A stretch of DNA of 64,000 nt, from assembly GCA_017561025.1 (NCBI GenBank), contig JAFZDU010000064.1, positions 1 to 64,000 on the forward strand, given 5' to 3'. This DNA comes from Bacteroidales bacterium (lineage in GTDB: Bacteria > Bacteroidota > Bacteroidia > Bacteroidales > F082). A program made the translations under genes and the position numbers. Of the stretch, positions 58,232-64,000 are shown in pieces (positions within the stretch are counted from its first letter, which is position 1; each line of letters begins with the position of its first letter). The notes under the pieces are model-generated. The model did not search any database. It worked only from the letters and a program-made list of their open reading frames with translations, and was not told where the DNA came from.

Positions 58232-59284
58232 TTAATATTTATTAACTTTTGAATATACATCAATCAATCCTGCAATATGCCTGTCTATGCCGAAAATAAT
58301 TCTGCACTCCTCCTGTACAGTCTCTGCAATAAGCTGAAATTCTTCAATATCATTTAAAACCATTCTTGTCTTTTCAGCAAAATCATCTATATCATCACTT
58401 TTGTATAATGTGGCATATTTTCCACCACTACATATTTCCCTAATCATTTCATTGTCGTTGGCAACCACATTGGCTCCTGCAATCAAGGCCTGCATAACCG
58501 GCAATGCCACTGTCTCATTATCAGAATGATACAAAAACACATCAAGTTGTGACATATAATTAGCTATGTCATATCTTCTACCTATGAAATTGATGTAATT
58601 GTCGAGACCTTGTAACAGATAATAATATTTACAGTCATTGAAATATGCATCGTTCTCATCATTTTGCTCTCCAGATAAGAGACAGACGAAGTTTCTGCCT
58701 GTTTTCCTTAACTTTTTTATCATTTTCATGATATTCATCAGTCCATGCTCTGGAGTGAAATCGCCGTGCGAGCCTATCACGAATTTGAAATCATCGATAA
58801 ACAACTCGTCGCGCAAAGAATTATAGCAGAAGTTGTCAAATCTATATGGAGAGAAGCCGTGATATAACTTGAAATGCCGTTCTGGATTGAGTTTATATTG
58901 AGCAATGACTCTATCTTTATGAACATCTGATTGGAATATTATAGAATCGACATTTTTAAGGACGTATTCAAACATCCATTTGTAGCAAGCTTTAAGGTCA
59001 TCATGATAGAAATAAGAAGAATAAACCACCTTGATGCCTAGGCCTTTTGCGGCCATCAAAGCATAGAAGGCTTCATGATAATGATAGGTATGGATGATAT
59101 CTATATTATTTTTTTTAAGGAAGGACCTGAGCTGAAACAGTCTGCGTATTCTAAACCATTTGAAATCGGCACTATGGAATTCGAAAAACTGTAAGTCTTT
59201 ATTTTTAGGATGTGAAACAATATCTAGGATGAGATCTTCAATTTCCTGATAATAAGGGTTGGTATGTAGCAGTGCGATTCTCAT
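58232..59284 (-). CDS. Glycosyltransferase family 4-like protein
   Basis: The start at 59284 (MRIALLHTNPYYQ) is chosen because the longer ORF begins inside tRNA-Leu. The 350-residue protein has the N-terminal GT-B half with DIIHTYHYHEAFYALMAAKG and VVYSSYFYHD. The C-terminal half has IGSHGDFTPEHGLMN as the phosphate-binding turn and DNETVALPVMQALIAGANVV as the Glu-x7-Glu-like region, in which the first Glu is in NETVAL. The donor and acceptor are unknown. It follows the tRNA genes by 42 bp. Confidence 0.82.
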   Translation of the reverse strand: MRIALLHTNPYYQEIEDLILDIVSHPKNKDLQFFEFHSADFKWFRIRRLFQLRSFLKKNNIDIIHTYHYHEAFYALMAAKGLGIKVVYSSYFYHDDLKACYKWMFEYVLKNVDSIIFQSDVHKDRVIAQYKLNPERHFKLYHGFSPYRFDNFCYNSLRDELFIDDFKFVIGSHGDFTPEHGLMNIMKMIKKLRKTGRNFVCLLSGEQNDENDAYFNDCKYYYLLQGLDNYINFIGRRYDIANYMSQLDVFLYHSDNETVALPVMQALIAGANVVANDNEMIREICSGGKYATLYKSDDIDDFAEKTRMVLNDIEEFQLIAETVQEECRIIFGIDRHIAGLIDVYSKVNKY

Positions 59285-59326
59285 AGTATATAAACAAAAA
59301 AATCCAGTTATTAACCGGATTGCTTG

Positions 59327-59410
59327 TGCCCATGAGAAGACTCGAACTTCCAAGAGCTTATGCTCACTACACCCTGAATGTAGCGTGTTTACCAATTTCA
59401 CCACATGGGC
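59327..59410 (-). tRNA. tRNA-Leu (anticodon CAG)
   Basis: An 84-nt tRNA with acceptor stem GCCCATG/CATGGGC, a TGGTGAAATTGGTAAACACG D-arm and an anticodon stem-loop CTACA-TTCAGGG-TGTAG, giving CAG. A class II variable arm and a T-loop with GTTCGAGTC complete it. Discriminator A; CCA is not encoded. Confidence 0.93.
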
Positions 59411-59430
59411 TTAAGCTTTTGGTATTTTAG

Positions 59431-59514
59431 TGCCCAGGACAAGAGTCGAACTTGCACGACGCATTCGTCACCACCCCCTCAAAGTGGCGTGTCTACCAAT
59501 TTCACCACCTGGGC
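59431..59514 (-). tRNA. tRNA-Leu (anticodon GAG)
   Basis: An 84-nt tRNA with acceptor GCCCAGG/CCTGGGC. The anticodon stem-loop is CCACT-TTGAGGG-GGTGG, giving GAG. A class II variable arm is present. It is transcribed first; the CAG tRNA follows after 20 bp in the same direction, so they form one transcript. Confidence 0.93.
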
Positions 59515-59526
59515 TTTAAAACGATG

Positions 59527-59557
59527 CAAAGATACAGCTTTTTTTAATCCGCGCAAC
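59527..59557 (-). promoter_or_regulatory. Promoter of the tRNA-Leu pair
   Basis: GTTG (59554-59557) and TATCTTTG (59527-59534) are 19 bp apart on the minus strand, a good match to the Bacteroidota -33/-7 consensus. Transcription would start a few bases before the first tRNA at 59514. The box is embedded in a palindrome (59518-59573). Confidence 0.68.
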
Positions 59558-59606
59558 ACTTTGCATCGTTTTTTTTTATTTTTTTTTAAAACTTTTTCGT
59601 AACCAC

Positions 59607-61253
59607 TTAATACTTAATGAATTTAGTCGTAATATTTTTTTCATCACCTACAACATTGATAAAATACACGCCTTCACCAATATTTGACAAAAATACATCC
59701 AACCCATTAGCATTATCGCTCATAATAGTATTGTTATACAACAACTTACCAATCTGATTATAAACTTTAACATTCGCTTTTCCTTCAATTTCGAGCTTTA
59801 CATCCACTGCACCATTTGAAGGGTTCGGATAGACAGAAATCACCGAATTTATCACAAAATCGGAATTTTCTTCCAAAAACAGAGTATTTAAAGCATCCAT
59901 AATATCAGGGATTCCGTAGCCATAATAGTTATCTGGAGTGCTCATATTTCCACTTTTTCGCAAAGCTTCTCTGATTTCAGCTGCTGGCAATTCCTTTTGT
60001 GCCTGCCACAAGCATGTTGCCATGCCAGCAAGTACAGGACAAGCGAATGATGTTCCTGAACCATCATAATAAGCGCCTTCACCTGGAGAAACCACCGTTG
60101 TGCCATATCCATGCGCCATTACATCAGGTTTTATTCTTCCATCATAAGTTGGTCCTATTGAACTAAAATAAGCACGTTCTCCATCAGTACCTACAGCACC
60201 TATTGTCAAGACATTTTTCCCATCAGCTGGAGCAGAAATATATGGAAAGGCATTGCCACCCTCATTACCTGCAGATGTAATGCACAAAATTCCTCTTGAA
60301 CAGGCAATCTCAGAACCTATTGTAATGACACATGTCTCACCATCCAAATCTGAATAGACATGATCAAATTGCGCATTGTCGAATGTTATATAACCTAAAG
60401 ATGTACTGATGACATCGATTCCGAGACTGTCGAGATATTCCGCTGCAGAAACCCAGTTATACTCTTCAAGAACATTTTCACTATTTACATTTTCAGTTCT
60501 ACACAAGAAATAAGAAGCCAAAGGCGCTGTTCCCACATATTTGTCAGGCACATTAGCAGCCATCAAACCGAGACACGATGTTCCGTGAGAAGAGTCAGTA
60601 TAGACTACACCATTTTTATATACGAAGTCTTTTGCGCCAAGAAAACGATTTTCTTCATACATACTTTGGAATGCCTCATGCTGATCGACATAATCGAAAC
60701 CGCCGTCACATATTCCTATCCACATCCCCTGACCTTTAAATCCCAAAGTGTGCAACGGAATGCCGTTAAGCTGACTTATTTGAGGTGCAGCCATGCCATA
60801 ATATGCACGACTATACATTTTATCCTCCGATACAGGAACGAAATCGTTTGAAAAATAAGTCTCCTCTTTTATTCTTTGTTTAATAGAATCATCTTCCAAA
60901 ACACGAGTCTTCTGAACAAAAGGCAAAGCCTGGATTGCCTGAAGCACCGACTGGTTAGTCACCTCCACAGTAACGCCATTCAACCATTTGGAAGGGTGCA
61001 GAATCGTTGCGCCAGTTTGTGCCACTGCCTGCAAATAAGACGGATTTACAGGAATATCATATTGGTCGATGGCTATACCATAATCTTGACGACGCTGTAT
61101 AGCTCTTTCTCCGAGAAATTCCTCAGGCTTATTAATAGAATAAGGTGTATTGTTTTTATCAGTAAACTGCACCCAATACTTATCAGGAGCCACCTGCGCT
61201 TTTATTGAAAAGCAAAAACCTAGAAGCACTAATAAAGTGAATAATCTTTTCAT
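59607..61253 (-). CDS. Subtilisin-like (S8) serine peptidase with T9SS sorting domain
   Basis: The 548-residue protein has a signal peptide (to about residue 20), an inhibitor-I9-like propeptide region (21-120), and the S8 domain. The catalytic triad is Asp183 (ICDGGFD), His223 (SSHGTSCLG) and Ser402 (GSGTSFACP), with the oxyanion Asn330 (SAGNEGG). The C-terminus from about 470 (VISVYPNPSNGAVDVKL to VYFINVVGDEKNITTKF) is a T9SS type A sorting domain. It should be a secreted or surface protease. A -7 box lies 23 bp upstream. Confidence 0.95.
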   Translation of the reverse strand: MKRLFTLLVLLGFCFSIKAQVAPDKYWVQFTDKNNTPYSINKPEEFLGERAIQRRQDYGIAIDQYDIPVNPSYLQAVAQTGATILHPSKWLNGVTVEVTNQSVLQAIQALPFVQKTRVLEDDSIKQRIKEETYFSNDFVPVSEDKMYSRAYYGMAAPQISQLNGIPLHTLGFKGQGMWIGICDGGFDYVDQHEAFQSMYEENRFLGAKDFVYKNGVVYTDSSHGTSCLGLMAANVPDKYVGTAPLASYFLCRTENVNSENVLEEYNWVSAAEYLDSLGIDVISTSLGYITFDNAQFDHVYSDLDGETCVITIGSEIACSRGILCITSAGNEGGNAFPYISAPADGKNVLTIGAVGTDGERAYFSSIGPTYDGRIKPDVMAHGYGTTVVSPGEGAYYDGSGTSFACPVLAGMATCLWQAQKELPAAEIREALRKSGNMSTPDNYYGYGIPDIMDALNTLFLEENSDFVINSVISVYPNPSNGAVDVKLEIEGKANVKVYNQIGKLLYNNTIMSDNANGLDVFLSNIGEGVYFINVVGDEKNITTKFIKY

Positions 61254-61275
61254 TTCTATACATTTTAATTTACCG

Positions 61276-61283
61276 CAAATTTA
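61276..61283 (-). promoter_or_regulatory. -7 box for the subtilase gene
   Basis: TAAATTTG on the minus strand, 23 bp upstream of the ATG at 61253. Confidence 0.5.
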
Positions 61284-61317
61284 TAAAAGTATTTTTATCA
61301 CATCTGTTAATTTTTGC

Positions 61318-61325
61318 TAATTTTG
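61318..61325 (+). promoter_or_regulatory. -7 box for trmD
   Basis: TAATTTTG, 16 bp upstream of the trmD ATG. It diverges from the subtilase promoter. Confidence 0.5.
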
Positions 61326-61341
61326 TACAAATTTTTTCAAG

Positions 61342-62034
61342 ATGAGAATAGATATTATCACAATTTTTCCGGAAATGTTCGAAGGTCCTTTCACTGAATC
61401 AATTATAAAAAGGGCGATACAAAAAAACATTGTCGACATCAAGTTACACAACCTGAGAGATTACAGCAACGACAAGCGTAAGCGTGTCGACGACTACGCA
61501 TTCTCATCAGGAGCCGGAATGGTAATGATGATAGAGCCAGTCGACAACTGCATCAGCAAATTGAAAGAAGAAAGAAATTACGACGAAGTAATATATATGA
61601 GTCCCGACGGCGAATTGCTGACACAGCCGCTCGCAAACCAGATGTCGCTATATGAAAACATCATCATTCTATGCGGACATTACAAAGGCATCGACGAACG
61701 TATCAGAGAGCATCTCATCACTAAAGAGGTATCCATTGGCAACTATGTTTTATCAGGCGGAGAACTCGGAGCAGCGGTCTTAACAGACAGCATAGTTCGA
61801 TTAATTCCTGGCGTTTTGAGCGACGAAACATCCGCATTGAGCGACAGTTTTCAAAGCGGATTGGTGTCACCTCCAGTCTACACACGACCTAGAGAATATA
61901 AAGGCTGGGAAGTACCAGAGGTCCTTCTATCAGGCAACGATATGATTATCAATGAATGGAAACTTAAGCAAGCAATTGAAAGGACAAAAGAAAGACGTCC
62001 GGAAATGTACGAAAGTTTAAAAAAAAATAATTAA
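61342..62034 (+). CDS. trmD: tRNA (guanine-N1)-methyltransferase
   Basis: The 230-residue protein is a complete TrmD. It has [41 protein letters not shown], and the trefoil-knot SAM site around [10 protein letters not shown] and [14 protein letters not shown], with Asp in VLTDSIVRL. The C-terminal part ([14 protein letters not shown]) is intact. It makes m1G37 in tRNAs reading CNN and related codons, which includes the leucine tRNAs in this window. Confidence 0.97.
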   Translation: MRIDIITIFPEMFEGPFTESIIKRAIQKNIVDIKLHNLRDYSNDKRKRVDDYAFSSGAGMVMMIEPVDNCISKLKEERNYDEVIYMSPDGELLTQPLANQMSLYENIIILCGHYKGIDERIREHLITKEVSIGNYVLSGGELGAAVLTDSIVRLIPGVLSDETSALSDSFQSGLVSPPVYTRPREYKGWEVPEVLLSGNDMIINEWKLKQAIERTKERRPEMYESLKKNN

Positions 62035-62065
62035 CAATTCGTGTAATTCGTATCAAAAAAATTTC

Positions 62066-62073
62066 TATATTTG
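62066..62073 (+). promoter_or_regulatory. -7 box for rplS
   Basis: TATATTTG (then CAC), 50 bp upstream of the rplS ATG, within the 88-bp gap after trmD. Confidence 0.5.
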
Positions 62074-62122
62074 CACACTTTTTCGAAAAGAGGAATAAAG
62101 AACAAAAAAAATTATATCAGAA

Positions 62123-62482
62123 ATGAAAAACGCGTTAATTCAATTTGTTGAAGATCAAGTTCAAGTTAAGGATTTTCCACAGTTCAAAGCTGGTGATACA
62201 ATCACTGTAACTTACAAAATCGTTGAAGGTAATAAAGAACGTTTACAAAAATTCCAAGGCGTAGTTTTACAACGCGCTAGCGAAGGTTCACATGCAACTT
62301 TCACAGTTAGAAAAATTTCAGGTAACGTTGGTGTAGAAAGAATTTTCCCTATTTCATCTCCAATGATTGAAAGCATCGAAAAGAACAAAGAAGGTGCTGT
62401 TAGAAGAGCACGTATTTACTACCTCAGAGGTTTACGTGGTAAAAAAGCTCGTATTAAAGAAGCTGCTCGTAAAAGCAAATAA
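62123..62482 (+). CDS. rplS: 50S ribosomal protein L19
   Basis: The 119-residue protein has the bL19 pattern: DFPQFKAGDTITVTYKI, then LQKFQGVVLQRASEG, TFTVRKISGNVGVERIFP and a C-terminal Arg/Lys-rich tail (RRARIYYLRGLRGKKARIKE). It lies at the 30S-50S interface. Codon use is simpler and more AT-rich than its neighbours, as in other highly expressed genes of low-GC Bacteroidota. Confidence 0.98.
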   Translation: MKNALIQFVEDQVQVKDFPQFKAGDTITVTYKIVEGNKERLQKFQGVVLQRASEGSHATFTVRKISGNVGVERIFPISSPMIESIEKNKEGAVRRARIYYLRGLRGKKARIKEAARKSK

Positions 62483-62500
62483 TTTCTTTAGAAACTATAA

Positions 62501-62530
62501 AAAAACAGCGTGAGATTTCACGCTGTTTTT
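62501..62530. terminator. Bidirectional terminator between rplS and rlmB
   Basis: AAAAACAGCGTGA and TCACGCTGTTTTT form a 13-bp stem with a 4-nt loop; a T-run follows on the plus strand and an A-run precedes. It serves both convergent genes. Confidence 0.92.
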
Positions 62531-62538
62531 TTTTATTC

Positions 62539-63270
62539 TTACAATCTCTGTCTCACTACTTCAAAGCAAATGACGCCAGTAGCAACAGAAACATTCAAAG
62601 AGTCGATGTCGCCGGGCATTGGAATCAAGAGATGTTCATCAGAACGCTTCAAGTATGCTTCACTGATACCGTCTTCCTCAGAACCCATCATAATAGCGAC
62701 AGGAATATTGAAATCAGATTCCCAAATATTCTTCTTGCCTTTTTCTGAAATAGAAACGATCTTAACGCCGCTGCTCTTCAGGAAGTCGATTGTGTCTTTG
62801 ATGTTTTCAACACGACAAACATTGATTCTAGACAATGCTCCTGCCGAAGTCTTCATGGCATCACCATTGATTAATGCAGAACCACGAGATGGAATAACAA
62901 TAGCATCAACGCCTGCAGCATAACATGTACGCGCAATGGCACCGAAATTACGGACGTCTGTAACTCTATCTAAAATGACGATAAAAGGCATTCTTCCTTC
63001 ATCATAAACCATTGGCACAACTTCCTCAATCAACTGATATGAAATAGGACATATGAAAGCTACTATACCCTGATGATTCTTTCTTGTCAGACGATTCAAC
63101 TTTTCCAAAGGAACATATTGAACAGTGATATTATGCGTTCTGGCATAATGAAGTATCTCAGAAATCTGAGGCGAACGCAAACCGCTTTGAACAAAAATCT
63201 TTTCTATCTCTTTTTCAGCTCTAATCAACTCCTCCACTGGATGAAGTCCAAAAACCATATTATTATCCAT
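62539..63270 (-). CDS. rlmB: SpoU/TrmH-family 23S rRNA 2'-O-methyltransferase
   Basis: The 243-residue protein has an N-terminal substrate-binding domain (FGLHPVEELIRAEKEIEKIF) and a SPOUT knot. Motif 1 is LDRVTDVRNFGAIARTC, motif 2 is VAIMMGSEEDGIS, and motif 3 is LIPMPGDIDSLNVSVATGV. This fits RlmB, which methylates G2251 of 23S rRNA, although a general TrmH-family RNA methyltransferase cannot be excluded. Confidence 0.92.
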   Translation of the reverse strand: MDNNMVFGLHPVEELIRAEKEIEKIFVQSGLRSPQISEILHYARTHNITVQYVPLEKLNRLTRKNHQGIVAFICPISYQLIEEVVPMVYDEGRMPFIVILDRVTDVRNFGAIARTCYAAGVDAIVIPSRGSALINGDAMKTSAGALSRINVCRVENIKDTIDFLKSSGVKIVSISEKGKKNIWESDFNIPVAIMMGSEEDGISEAYLKRSDEHLLIPMPGDIDSLNVSVATGVICFEVVRQRL

Positions 63271-63292
63271 ACTATTTATATTTTTAAGTGCA

Positions 63293-63300
63293 CAAATTTA
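63293..63300 (-). promoter_or_regulatory. -7 box for rlmB
   Basis: TAAATTTG (minus strand), 22 bp upstream of the ATG at 63270. Confidence 0.5.
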
Positions 63301-63390
63301 ACAATTTATTCAAGAAAAAAATCAGTCATTGAAAAGATTTTACTAAATTGCGCCATTATTAAAACTATTGTCATCTCAAAACAGAATGTT

Positions 63391-64000
63391 ATGAAAGTTA
63401 ATATTTTAAAAAGCCGCAACATTATTTTATCAATGATGTTTTTGTTTTTGAGCAACATCCTCTTCTCTCAAACTATCGTACGTCCTGAACCTATATCAGG
63501 CAAAGCCATGACGAAAAACACAATACAGCAGCATCTTGTTTATCCACAAAGCGCCCTCGACAACAAACTCAGCGGAAAGATAACAGTTTTATTTACAGTG
63601 GATAAAAACGGCAACGCATACAACCATCGCGTAGAAAACGCTTTCGATCAAGAATGTGCAGAAATGGCGATACATCTCGTGAAACAGATACAATGGAAAC
63701 CTGCAACAAACAACTCCCTCCCTATCGATTTCGAGCACGAATACACAGTGGAATTCTCCGCAAAAACATATATAAAGAATTTAGAGAAAAACAAAATCAA
63801 ATTCATTCCTGAACAGACACTGAAAGCTGATGACTCTTATGTCATTTACGAATACAAGGAACTCGACAAAACTCCAAGCCCATACTTCAACAACCAGAAT
63901 ATCACAATAGGATCATACCTTCGTTCAGAATTGAAATACCCCGACCAAGCCAAGGAATTCGAAATCTCAGGAACCGTTAAAGTAAGCTTCATCATCGAAA
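63391..64000 (+). CDS. TonB C-terminal-domain protein (3' end outside window)
   Basis: The frame opens at 63391 and is still open at the window end. A signal peptide (ILSMMFLFLSNILFSQ) is followed by a TonB-type domain (VYPQSALDNKLSGKITVLFTVDKNG, then MAIHLVKQIQWKPAT). A second such domain begins near the edge (LKYPDQAKEFEISGTVKVSFII). The single-domain pattern Tyr-Pro-x-x-Ala followed by Gly-x-Val-x-Val-x-Phe is typical of Bacteroidota energy-transducer TonB relatives. Without a TM anchor near the N-terminus it may be a periplasmic protein rather than a true TonB. Confidence 0.88.
   Translation, partial: MKVNILKSRNIILSMMFLFLSNILFSQTIVRPEPISGKAMTKNTIQQHLVYPQSALDNKLSGKITVLFTVDKNGNAYNHRVENAFDQECAEMAIHLVKQIQWKPATNNSLPIDFEHEYTVEFSAKTYIKNLEKNKIKFIPEQTLKADDSYVIYEYKELDKTPSPYFNNQNITIGSYLRSELKYPDQAKEFEISGTVKVSFIIE

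Noticed and set aside
59285..59404. N-terminal extension of the glycosyltransferase
   Set aside because: It is a translation of the tRNA-Leu(CAG) gene and its trailer.

Overview
The window looks like a chromosomal segment from a member of the Bacteroidota, most likely Bacteroidales. The evidence is type IX secretion (T9SS) C-terminal sorting domains on several secreted proteins, recurrent promoter boxes of the TAnnTTTG type, low GC, scarcity of Shine-Dalgarno sites, and housekeeping genes typical of the group (a DnaE with a fused exonuclease, trmD-rplS, purD, rnhB). It carries sialidase and PNGase F-type genes, which suggests a host-associated, glycoprotein-feeding lifestyle. The species cannot be named from the sequence.

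Left end, 1-18 kb, is a defence and conflict island. It holds a partial DUF4143 ATPase, a McrB-type GTPase followed by a DUF2357/PD-(D/E)XK nuclease whose C-terminal helix-turn-helix is split by an in-frame TGA, and an HNH protein. A RES-domain protein, a GDSL lipoprotein and a zinc alcohol dehydrogenase follow. Next come a complete Wadjet-like JetABCD operon with a small winged-helix gene behind it, and a tripartite HipB-HipS-HipT toxin-antitoxin operon with two near-palindromic operator-like sites.

18-25 kb is ordinary chromosome: an FKBP isomerase, a DUF1963 protein, a likely operon (low-molecular-weight phosphatase, secreted sialidase, two lipoproteins, iron alcohol dehydrogenase), a DUF58 protein and thioredoxin.

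25-37.5 kb is an AT-rich rearranged region. It holds a 5'-truncated Rhs gene and two orphan Rhs tips, each starting at the same 70-80 bp stretch of Rhs core. Each is followed by small secreted or membrane proteins that are probable immunity genes. Remnants of further cassettes, an IS982-family element carrying a large palindromic passenger, and a second truncated IS982 end are interleaved. The region ends in a short secreted gene that has been invaded and tandemly duplicated by dispersed repeats.

37.5-64 kb is mostly core genome. It includes exo-DnaE, T9SS cargo, purD-DUF6427-rnhB, two glycosyltransferases, PNGase F, a TolC-HlyD-ABC2-ABC2 exporter without an ATPase gene, a ClC channel, a nitroreductase, two tandem tRNA-Leu genes, a T9SS subtilase, trmD, rplS, rlmB and the start of a TonB-domain protein. 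No CRISPR array, rRNA or prophage was seen.
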